A stretch of 18,847 nt of DNA from Lachnospiraceae bacterium (GTDB lineage Bacteria > Bacillota > Clostridia > Lachnospirales > Lachnospiraceae), in NCBI GenBank assembly GCA_014804225.1, contig JAAVAF010000026.1:1-18847 (forward strand). Reading direction: 5' to 3'. Numbering within the stretch: the stretch's first letter is position 1; each line of letters begins with the position of its first letter. Below, piece after piece: positions 1 through 6,586 of this stretch. The notes beneath the pieces were generated by a model. The model was not told the DNA's origin. It did not search any database and saw only the letters and a list, made by a program, of their open reading frames with translations. The position numbers and the translations under genes are program-made.

Positions 1-1
1 T

Positions 2-1078
2 TCTTTTTCTTTGCGAAAACAACAATATACTTCCGATCGAGAAATATTGCAGAAAATTAACCAATCCTTAGACGGATATATAATCAATCACAAGCAGTTT
101 CTGGATGGATTTCTCAGTAAAGTTGCGGCAGAAATTAATAAGGATATTGATGCATATGAGCATGAAATTATTTCGAAATTGGATCCGTATAAAATAAAAG
201 AACGTTTCCAAAAAAGAGAAGATTTTGAATCCTATCTGAATATGGTTAATGACAATTATAAAGGCATGATGAATGATTCGATTAACCGAAAAGCAATAGA
301 AGCGATTAAAAGTTGCCTGCATGATTTGGAAATTGTATTTCAGGAGGCAGTGGGATATTTCAATAAGAGAGAAAATATTCTTGCACTCAACGATAAATTT
401 TACGGTACGCTTTCCAATAGCCGAAAGCAGATGGTAAATGAAACAAAGGAGGTTGTTCTATCAACAGGAGAATTATATCATACATTGACGGAAGCATCGG
501 AAACGCTGTTTTTGCAGATTTGGGATGAACGTAAAAAGTATGATGCTAAAATCAGAAATCGCAAAGTATTGTCAGCAATTAGCGGCGGAAGTACGCTAGG
601 CGCTTTGGGAACAGTTGGCGGCGTTGCAGTTGGAAACGCAGCAGGTACAGCATTGACCACAGTATTGACAACCTTTGGTGCAAGCGCTGCGAAAGCAGCC
701 GCTCTTGGTACGGTGGCGGGATCTATGGTAGGTGCAATTGCGGTGGTTGGACTTGTCGGAATTGGTGTAATCATTGGAGCTGCTGTGGTAAATAAAATGG
801 CGAAAACCCTCTATGATCCAAAAGCGGCAGATAAAATGGAGAAGAACGTTGAAAAATGCATTGAACAATTCAAGACCGAAGTAAATAATACAAGGATTAA
901 AATGGTAGAACAAGTTTCGTCACAGATTGTCACAATTTTTGAAAATGAACTTACTTCTGTGGATAACTGCTTTACAGAGTTTCGCATGTCAGTCAATATT
1001 GATGAGAAGAAAATTCCGATTTTGGAACAACGTCTTTTGGAAACAGAAGATTTGCTAAAGAAAATAGACAGCATATAA
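2..1078 (+). CDS. Large helical protein with Gly/Ala-rich hydrophobic segment, 5'-truncated; probable C-terminal part of a dynamin-like GTPase
   Basis: The reading frame is open to the left edge, so the gene starts outside the window; the TTG at 11 is unlikely to be its start. About 358 residues are visible. They are mostly charged amphipathic helix, interrupted by a long Gly/Ala/Val-rich stretch (about residues 188-262 counted from the TTG) with a strongly hydrophobic end that could insert in or span a membrane. The C-terminus returns to a coiled-coil pattern ending in a repeated Leu/Glu heptad. No P-loop or other GTPase motif is present in this part. Bacterial dynamin-like proteins have an N-terminal GTPase head, a helical stalk and a hydrophobic paddle, so this could be stalk plus paddle; that is inference. 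A hydrophobic toxin-like or plain coiled-coil membrane protein is the alternative. It lies 55 bp upstream of the next gene on the same strand, and is clearly more AT-rich than the sugar genes after 3242. Confidence 0.55.
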   Translation, partial: SFSLRKQQYTSDREILQKINQSLDGYIINHKQFLDGFLSKVAAEINKDIDAYEHEIISKLDPYKIKERFQKREDFESYLNMVNDNYKGMMNDSINRKAIEAIKSCLHDLEIVFQEAVGYFNKRENILALNDKFYGTLSNSRKQMVNETKEVVLSTGELYHTLTEASETLFLQIWDERKKYDAKIRNRKVLSAISGGSTLGALGTVGGVAVGNAAGTALTTVLTTFGASAAKAAALGTVAGSMVGAIAVVGLVGIGVIIGAAVVNKMAKTLYDPKAADKMEKNVEKCIEQFKTEVNNTRIKMVEQVSSQIVTIFENELTSVDNCFTEFRMSVNIDEKKIPILEQRLLETEDLLKKIDSI

Positions 1079-1133
1079 AGACAATTGTTAAAAGTACAAA
1101 TTTACAAGTTATAGAAGGAGCATAGAGATTTTT

Positions 1134-2459
1134 ATGAAAAATAAAACGGACGAAAGACAAGATAAAGCAGAAGCATGGTTTGACAAATTAGAAAAATATG
1201 CAAAAGAAAAGAAAATGCCTGCGCGGATATTGGATGAAATAGAAGAATGTAGAGAACGATTGTCTTCATCAGAGGTTGATTGGCATGAAATGAATTTGAT
1301 GGTAAGAGAGTTGTTAGAGAGTATAGAAGAAAAAGCATGTCCTGAAGTCGTACAGGGTAAACAGTCAAAGCAGGAAGTTACTGTGCAGGAAGTCGAAGAA
1401 CAGGTTAGGAGAATGGCACAAAGATGTCATGCGGAAAATATAACTTCCGTAGAGAGTATGGGAGAACAGAAGAATATACTGCTTAAAAAGAATTATGAAC
1501 AGTTAATGGAAATCAGTCATACAAAAGCACATTTGGAAGAATTAAAAAATGAAGATTTATATATTCAATTTTTTCAAAACTGTAAAAGTGCATACGAAAG
1601 AGATGTCTTGGATATGCTTCGGGACATGCTGCAAAGTATCAGCAACAATTATTCTCATATGTTGGATCATATGAGAAGCATGTTTCAAAGTATCGGTGGA
1701 TATAAAAACGGACTAGGGAATGAAAAATTTTACCGGGAGTATGAAGAACGCAGAATTGGAATTGATAAAAAAGTGCAAGGAGAAGCAGAAACGTCAGATA
1801 TGGGAGGCAATGACCTGCTTACTCTAGGGCAAAAAACCGGAGAAAAGATTAAAGGTATTGTAAGCAAACTGGTGCGAAAAAGGAAAATATTAGCCTGGCT
1901 TCCTCTTGTTATTTTGCTCTGTGTTTTTGCGGGCAGTGCAATTGGCAATCAGGAGCAAAGCATAGAAATAATTGAAAGTGCTAAAGCAGATTCAGATACA
2001 GACAATTCACCGATAAAAGAAGCCGCAATAGATGCGGGAGTCAACGCAATTAAAAGTGCATCTTCAAGCGTAATAATGACTGTTTTGGTCTCTATCATAA
2101 CATTCATACTGGCACTGGTAATCAGTTTATCGGTAGTACTGATATTTGTAATTTTACTGGTGATTGTAATATATTGGTTCTATCTTAAAATGCTTAATGC
2201 ATGGTGCAATCATCAAATATGCACAAAGTGCGGTGCTTATTTAAAGACGGAATTGATTCAGTATACACAGAACAATAATTTATCGTCCAAGCTAGACGAA
2301 GTTATGGAAAATGCGGTAGAAGAATATGAACGGCAGTATATGATCGTATTAAGCAATATATTCCAAGGCTCATCATATGATTCCAGTCAGGAACAGGAAG
2401 ACGAAAAGTCGAAGCTTTCTTTTCTGCATAGTGAATGGGATAAAATAATGTACGAATGA
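1134..2459 (+). CDS. Coiled-coil membrane protein with Cys motif, unknown function
   Basis: 441 residues; family not recognised. Residues 1-245 are highly charged and helical with no signal peptide, so this part is likely cytoplasmic. A hydrophobic segment lies at 252-270 and a longer one at 312-353, which could be one long helix or two spans. Between them is an acidic, Ser/Asp-rich loop. Just after the second segment is a C-x4-C-x2-C-G motif (Cys358, 363, 366), which looks like an incomplete zinc ribbon. The tail is acidic (Gln/Glu/Asp-rich). The start ATG follows GGAG at 1117-1120. The last bases overlap an in-frame ATG of the next gene. Placement between the hydrophobic helical gene and the zinc-ribbon gene, with one terminator after the third, suggests a single transcript. 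A membrane adaptor or anchor for the neighbours is a guess from layout only. Confidence 0.7.
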   Translation: MKNKTDERQDKAEAWFDKLEKYAKEKKMPARILDEIEECRERLSSSEVDWHEMNLMVRELLESIEEKACPEVVQGKQSKQEVTVQEVEEQVRRMAQRCHAENITSVESMGEQKNILLKKNYEQLMEISHTKAHLEELKNEDLYIQFFQNCKSAYERDVLDMLRDMLQSISNNYSHMLDHMRSMFQSIGGYKNGLGNEKFYREYEERRIGIDKKVQGEAETSDMGGNDLLTLGQKTGEKIKGIVSKLVRKRKILAWLPLVILLCVFAGSAIGNQEQSIEIIESAKADSDTDNSPIKEAAIDAGVNAIKSASSSVIMTVLVSIITFILALVISLSVVLIFVILLVIVIYWFYLKMLNAWCNHQICTKCGAYLKTELIQYTQNNNLSSKLDEVMENAVEEYERQYMIVLSNIFQGSSYDSSQEQEDEKSKLSFLHSEWDKIMYE

Positions 2460-2473
2460 AAGGAAATAAAAAA

Positions 2474-3049
2474 ATGGATTCTATAAAAGGAATAATGAAA
2501 AAAGTAAAAATACCGGAAAGTATTTCTGTTGTTTCTAAATTTCAGGCAGAAGACGGTACAAATTTGAAGACAGTCCAAAAAAATTTAGAAGAAAAAATGA
2601 ATGAGAAAGTTAAAATTTATGGCTTTATTGGAATGGAAGTATATGACTTGACAAAAGAAAACAAAATTGAAATTCTCCAAATAAAGACATATATAGACAA
2701 GATGGATGCTTTGAATGCTGAAGTAGAAGAATTGGAAAAACAAAAAGAAGAATTAGAAAGAAAAGCAGCAAAGAAAAATATTTGCGCATGTGGTTATAAA
2801 TTGAAGCCTCAAGACCGCTTTTGTCCAAACTGTGGCGAAGTGATAGCAAAGGATACCATCGTTTGTACATGCGGAACTGAGTTAGCGAAAGATGCAAAAT
2901 TCTGTCATGTATGCGGAAAAAATATAGAGGATATTATGAATAACCAGATCGTTGCAAAAGAAGTGGTTATGAAGGAATGTATTTGCGGTGCTAAGGTGCC
3001 GGCAGGTCAATTTATGTGCTTAGAGTGTGGTAGAAAGATAGAAGACTAA
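2474..3049 (+). CDS. Coiled-coil protein with three tandem C-x-C-x10-C-x2-C zinc ribbons
   Basis: 191 residues from the ATG at 2474, preferred over the ATG at 2456 (overlapping the previous stop) because AAAGGA at 2459-2464 sits 9 bases before it. Residues 1-60 carry no known motif; 75-100 form a Glu/Lys coiled coil. Three zinc ribbons follow with the same spacing C-x-C-x10-C-x2-C: Cys104/106/117/120, Cys131/133/144/147 and Cys169/171/182/185, each reading CxCG...CxxCG. All twelve cysteines are present, so three zinc ions are expected. There is no signal peptide or membrane segment, so it is cytoplasmic. Such ribbons commonly mediate protein or nucleic acid contacts; the partner here is unknown. 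It is the last gene of the set, with a terminator 20 bp after the stop. Confidence 0.75.
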   Translation: MDSIKGIMKKVKIPESISVVSKFQAEDGTNLKTVQKNLEEKMNEKVKIYGFIGMEVYDLTKENKIEILQIKTYIDKMDALNAEVEELEKQKEELERKAAKKNICACGYKLKPQDRFCPNCGEVIAKDTIVCTCGTELAKDAKFCHVCGKNIEDIMNNQIVAKEVVMKECICGAKVPAGQFMCLECGRKIED

Positions 3050-3068
3050 AAATATTGATTCAATTAAT

Positions 3069-3096
3069 AAACGCAGGCTGTTGAGCTTGCGTTTTT
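3069..3096 (+). terminator. Rho-independent terminator after the three-gene set
   Basis: A 10-bp stem (3069-3078 with 3085-3094, one G-T pair) and six-base loop TGTTGA is followed by T residues. It lies 20 bp after the zinc-ribbon gene and separates it from the sugar operon. Confidence 0.85.
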
Positions 3097-3132
3097 GTTA
3101 TGGGAAATTATGTGAAACAATCCGAAATATGG

Positions 3133-3161
3133 TTGCATTCGATTTGCGCAGTTGATATAAT
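3133..3161 (+). promoter_or_regulatory. Sigma-A-type promoter of the pentose operon
   Basis: TTGCAT (3133-3138), 17-bp spacer, TATAAT (3156-3161). Transcription would start near 3168, giving a leader of about 74 nt before the kinase ATG at 3242, which has AGGAGG at 3226-3231. The leader contains a weak palindrome (ACAA...TTGT, 3197-3209) that could be an operator; no known regulator site was recognised. Confidence 0.7.
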
Positions 3162-3241
3162 GAAAGCAGGGTATAACAGAAATTTTGTGCATTTTGACAA
3201 CATATTTGTGAAAAATATAACAAACAGGAGGTTACAATTTT

Positions 3242-4837
3242 ATGGGACTTGACGCAAAGAATGCAATCGAATGCGGTAAGACTGCGCTTGGTATTGAGTT
3301 TGGCTCTACCAGAATCAAGGCAGTGCTCATTGATGAAGACCATGAGGTTCTTGCGATTGGAAATCATGACTGGGAAAATCAGCTTGTGAACAACATCTGG
3401 ACATACAGCCTTGACGCGATTTGGAAAGGCCTTCAGGACTGCTATCGGGATTTGGCGGAACAGGTAAAGACAAAGTACGGCGTTTCCATTAAGACGCTTG
3501 GTTCCATCGGTTTCAGCGCGATGATGCACGGATATATGGCATTTGACAAAAGCGGTGAGCTTTTAGTGCCATTCCGCACATGGCGAAACACGATCACGCA
3601 GGATGCAAGCGAAAAGCTTACAAGTTTATTCAATTACCATATTCCCCAAAGATGGAGTATCGCACATCTCTATCAGGCGATTTTAAACGGTGAGGAGCAT
3701 GTGGGAAGTGTTGCATTCTTTACGACGCTTGCGGGGTACATTCATTGGAAACTCAGCGGAGAAAAGGCGCTTGGCGTCGGCGAGGCATCCGGTATGTTCC
3801 CGATTGACATTGATACAAAAGACTTTAATAAAAAAATGATCGCGCAGTTTGACGAGCTTGTGGCAGATAAGAATTATGGTTGGAAACTTGCGGACATTAT
3901 GCCAAAGGTACTGGTTTCGGGCGACAAGGCAGGAACGCTGACAGAGGAAGGCGCAAAACTGCTTGATGTTACAGGCACACTGCAGGCAGGCATTCCGATG
4001 TGTCCTCCCGAAGGTGACGCGGGTACGGGTATGGTTGCCACAAACAGCGTGGCGCAGAGAACCGGCAATATTTCCGCGGGAACCTCCGTGTTTGCGATGG
4101 CGGTTCTGGAGAAGGATCTGTCAAAGTCTTATGATGAACTGGACCTTGTGACAACGCCCGATGGCAGCTTGGTTGCGATGGTGCATTGCAATAACTGTAC
4201 TTCGGACTTGAATGCATGGGTAAATATTTTTAAGGAATTTCAGGAAACCATGGGTCAGAAAGTCGATATGAACGAACTTTACGGCACGCTTTACAGAAAA
4301 GCGCTTGAGGGTGACGCGGACTGCGGCGGATTGCTGTCATATGGTTATTTTTCGGGAGAGCATGTAACGGGCTTTGCGGAAGGCAGACCGTTGTTTGTGC
4401 GCACGCCCGATGCGAAGTTTAACCTTGCAAACTTTATGCGCGTGAATTTGTTTACAGCGCTTGGCGCGATTAAGATCGGTATGGATATTCTGTTCAAACA
4501 GGAGAATGTTACATTAGATGAGCTTTTGGGACACGGCGGTTTGTTCAAGACCGAGGGTGTCGGACAAAAGATAGTTGCAGCGGCAGTCAACGTGCCTGTT
4601 TCCGTGATGAAGACAGCGGGAGAAGGCGGTGCGTGGGGCATTGCAGTGCTTGCAAACTATATGATGAAGAAGGACGCGAACGAGTCTTTGAGCGATTATC
4701 TCAACAACAAGGTATTTGCGGGCGAGGAGTCAGTGCGCATAGAGCCCGACGCAAAAGACGTGGCTGGTTTCGAAACATTTATCGAGCGTTATAAAAAAGG
4801 ACTTGCGATTGAGCGCGCGGCGGTTCAAAGCATATAG
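3242..4837 (+). CDS. FGGY-family carbohydrate kinase, probable L-ribulokinase (AraK type)
   Basis: 531 residues, a full-length FGGY sugar kinase of the actin/Hsp70 fold. The N-terminal phosphate loop GIEFGSTRIKAVLID lies at 17-31, the likely catalytic Asp in EGDAGTGM at 259, the second phosphate motif GNISAGTSVF at 275-284, and the adenosine region GHGGLF...GEGGAWG in the last quarter. It would phosphorylate a keto-sugar with ATP in the cytoplasm. The next gene is araD, whose substrate is L-ribulose-5-phosphate, so L-ribulose is the most likely substrate. The sequence does not look like the classical AraB; from memory, Clostridium acetobutylicum uses a non-orthologous ribulokinase called AraK, and this could be that kind. 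Xylulokinase or another pentulose kinase remains possible. First gene of a five-gene run; araD starts 34 bp later. Confidence 0.85.
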   Translation: MGLDAKNAIECGKTALGIEFGSTRIKAVLIDEDHEVLAIGNHDWENQLVNNIWTYSLDAIWKGLQDCYRDLAEQVKTKYGVSIKTLGSIGFSAMMHGYMAFDKSGELLVPFRTWRNTITQDASEKLTSLFNYHIPQRWSIAHLYQAILNGEEHVGSVAFFTTLAGYIHWKLSGEKALGVGEASGMFPIDIDTKDFNKKMIAQFDELVADKNYGWKLADIMPKVLVSGDKAGTLTEEGAKLLDVTGTLQAGIPMCPPEGDAGTGMVATNSVAQRTGNISAGTSVFAMAVLEKDLSKSYDELDLVTTPDGSLVAMVHCNNCTSDLNAWVNIFKEFQETMGQKVDMNELYGTLYRKALEGDADCGGLLSYGYFSGEHVTGFAEGRPLFVRTPDAKFNLANFMRVNLFTALGAIKIGMDILFKQENVTLDELLGHGGLFKTEGVGQKIVAAAVNVPVSVMKTAGEGGAWGIAVLANYMMKKDANESLSDYLNNKVFAGEESVRIEPDAKDVAGFETFIERYKKGLAIERAAVQSI

Positions 4838-4871
4838 TGTGAGAAGGAAAACCTATGAAAGGAGTTCAGAT

Positions 4872-5573
4872 ATGCTGGAAGAATTAAAGAAAAAGGTATA
4901 TGAAGCGAATATGGATTTGCCCAAGTACGGTCTTGTGACGTTCACATGGGGAAATGTCAGCGCGATCGACCGTGAGAGCGGACTGTTTGTCATCAAGCCA
5001 AGCGGCGTCGATTATGATCTGCTCAAGCCCGAAGACATGGTTGTCATGGACTTGGAGGGCAACAAGGTAGAGGGAAAGTATAATCCTTCTTCCGATACGC
5101 CGACACATTTGGAACTTTACAAGGCGTTTCCGGAAATCGGCGGCGTTGTTCATACGCACAGCACATATGCGACAAGCTGGGCGCAGTCGGGCAGGGCAAT
5201 TCCTTGCTATGGCACGACGCATGCGGATTATATGTATGGAGAAATTCCTTGCGCGAGAGTGCTGACACAGGAGGAAATTGACAGCGGATATGAGAAGAAC
5301 ACAGGTACGCTTATTGTAGAAACGTTTCAGGATAAAGATGTTATGGCAGTTCCGGCAGTGCTCTGTAAAAATCATGGTCCGTTTGCATGGGGCAAGGATG
5401 CAAAGGAAGCTGTACATAATGCGGTAGTGCTTGAGGAGGTTGCAAAGATGGCGCTCTTTACCGAGCAGTTAAAGCCCGACGTGGAGCCTGCGCCGCAGCG
5501 CATACAGGATAAGCACTATTATAGAAAGCATGGCGCAAATGCTTATTACGGCAACAAAGTAGAAGAGGAATAA
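4872..5573 (+). CDS. araD: L-ribulose-5-phosphate 4-epimerase
   Basis: 233 residues, the usual length of AraD. It interconverts L-ribulose-5-phosphate and D-xylulose-5-phosphate, a zinc-dependent aldol-type epimerisation, in the cytoplasm. Seen motifs of the class II aldolase/AraD fold: GNVSA at 27-31, KPSGV at 42-46, zinc ligands His94 and His96 in VVHTHSTYA, Asp75 and the HADY motif near 117-120, His168 in KNHGPFAWG, and the typical C-terminal RKHGANAYYG. The start at 4872 is chosen because GAAAGGAG at 4857-4864 precedes it; the frame is open upstream to 4803 but that part overlaps the kinase end and lacks a good binding site. It follows the kinase by 34 bp and is followed by a 91-bp gap with two hairpins. 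Confidence 0.95.
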   Translation: MLEELKKKVYEANMDLPKYGLVTFTWGNVSAIDRESGLFVIKPSGVDYDLLKPEDMVVMDLEGNKVEGKYNPSSDTPTHLELYKAFPEIGGVVHTHSTYATSWAQSGRAIPCYGTTHADYMYGEIPCARVLTQEEIDSGYEKNTGTLIVETFQDKDVMAVPAVLCKNHGPFAWGKDAKEAVHNAVVLEEVAKMALFTEQLKPDVEPAPQRIQDKHYYRKHGANAYYGNKVEEE

Positions 5574-5585
5574 GAATAGGAGGTA

Positions 5586-5638
5586 CTGTGAAAAATAAAT
5601 TTTTCACAGGGCAAATTTGTGCAAAGGCACAAATTCGC
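5586..5638. repeat. Two adjacent perfect or near-perfect hairpins between araD and transketolase
   Basis: Hairpin 1 has a 10-bp perfect stem CTGTGAAAAA/TTTTTCACAG (5586-5595, 5600-5609) with loop TAAA. Hairpin 2 has a 12-bp stem with one mismatch (5611-5622, 5627-5638) and loop AAAG. No T-run follows, so neither is a normal terminator. The AAAG loop, the GTGAAAA sequence and a CTAGCG sequence on the opposite strand resemble the 66-bp repeat at 6491 and 17246, so this may be a diverged relative; that link is inferred. Confidence 0.7.
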
Positions 5639-5664
5639 TAGTTTAATAAGAATGGAGGTATACT

Positions 5665-6498
5665 ATGACAAATTTGGAACTTCAAAAAATGGCAAATGAA
5701 GTTCGTAAGGGTATCGTTACAGGTGTTCATGCGGCAAAGGCAGGACATCCGGGAGGATCGCTTTCCGCAGCAGATATCTTTACATTTCTTTATTTCGAGG
5801 AAATGAACATCGATCCGAAAAATCCGAAGAAAGAGGACAGGGACAGATTCGTTTTGTCAAAGGGACATACGGCTCCCGGTCTTTATTCGGCGCTTGCAAA
5901 CCGTGGCTATTTCCCTGTGGAGGATTTGGCGACACTGCGAAAACTCGGTTCGTATCTTCAGGGACATCCTTGTATGCAGCATGTTCCGGGTGTTGATATG
6001 TCTTCCGGTTCTCTCGGACAGGGTATTTCCGTGGCATGCGGCATGGCGCTTGGCGCAAAGATGTCCAATGCGGATTATCGTATCTACACACTTCTCGGCG
6101 ACGGTGAGTTGGAAGAGGGTCAGGTTTGGGAGGCATCGATGTTTGCGGGTCACAGAAAGCTTGACAATCTCTGTGTGATCGTTGACAACAACGGTTTACA
6201 GATTGACGGAAGTATTGATGATGTATGCTCTCCGAATCCGATTGACAAAAAGTTTGAGGCGTTTAATTTCCATGTAATCAGACTTGACGATGCACACGAT
6301 TTTGATAAAATTCGCGCAGCATTCAAAGAGGCAAGGGAAACAAAAGGAATGCCATCGGCGATTATCGCGCACTCATTGAAGGGTAAAGGCGTATCGTTCA
6401 TGGAAGGAAATATTGATTGGCACGGCAAGGCTCCGAACGATGACGAGTATGCTGTTGCGATGGCAGATTTGGAAAAGATAGCGCAGCAACTAGCGTGA
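5665..6498 (+). CDS. tkt: Transketolase, N-terminal (thiamine diphosphate-binding) subunit
   Basis: 277 residues, matching the first third of a full transketolase, as in the split two-gene form known in archaea and many Clostridia. It pairs with the next gene product to move two-carbon units between xylulose-5-phosphate, ribose-5-phosphate, erythrose-4-phosphate and their products. Visible motifs are GHPGGS at 28-33, SKGHTAPG at 65-72, and the thiamine diphosphate/Mg signature starting GDGELEEGQ at 145 and closing with DNNG at 174-177. The start ATG at 5665 has GGAGG at 5654-5658. The stop TGA (6496-6498) lies inside the 66-bp palindromic repeat, so the last Leu-Ala are at least partly written by the repeat edge. 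Complete as half of a split enzyme, not a truncation. Confidence 0.95.
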   Translation: MTNLELQKMANEVRKGIVTGVHAAKAGHPGGSLSAADIFTFLYFEEMNIDPKNPKKEDRDRFVLSKGHTAPGLYSALANRGYFPVEDLATLRKLGSYLQGHPCMQHVPGVDMSSGSLGQGISVACGMALGAKMSNADYRIYTLLGDGELEEGQVWEASMFAGHRKLDNLCVIVDNNGLQIDGSIDDVCSPNPIDKKFEAFNFHVIRLDDAHDFDKIRAAFKEARETKGMPSAIIAHSLKGKGVSFMEGNIDWHGKAPNDDEYAVAMADLEKIAQQLA

Positions 6499-6556
6499 AA
6501 AGTGATTCCAGCCGCTTACAGCAAAGGCTGTTTCGCGGGGAAGTACTAAGTTTCAC
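6491..6556 (+). repeat. 66-bp palindromic repeat, copy A
   Basis: It starts TAGCGTGAAAAGT and ends AAGTACTAAGTTTCAC, and matches copy B (17246-17311) at 59 of 66 positions with no gaps. In repeat numbering it can fold as stem 5-10/61-66, stem 11-19/49-57 (one mismatch and one G-T in this copy), stem 22-25/45-48 and stem 28-32/37-41 closed by loop AAAG. It fills most of the 88-bp gap between the two transketolase subunit genes and supplies the TGA stop of the first. No T-run follows, so it is not a standard terminator. Confidence 0.9.
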
Positions 6557-6586
6557 AATGGATAGAGAAAGGAGTATGGTATAGAG

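Noticed and set aside
3194..3221. Second promoter TTGACA-16-TATAAC before the kinase
   Set aside because: Its start point would fall inside the AGGAGG ribosome binding site at 3226-3231, leaving no leader for ribosome entry; the upstream TTGCAT/TATAAT fits better.
4884..5417. Long minus-strand open frame antisense to araD (177 codons)
   Set aside because: Complete overlap with a strongly conserved gene; no recognisable motifs. Similar long antisense frames over rpiB-type and sua5 genes were rejected for the same reason.
6491..6556. Insertion sequence or MITE with target duplication
   Set aside because: No flanking direct repeats are seen at either copy and no transposase is present; palindromic repeat is the safer description.
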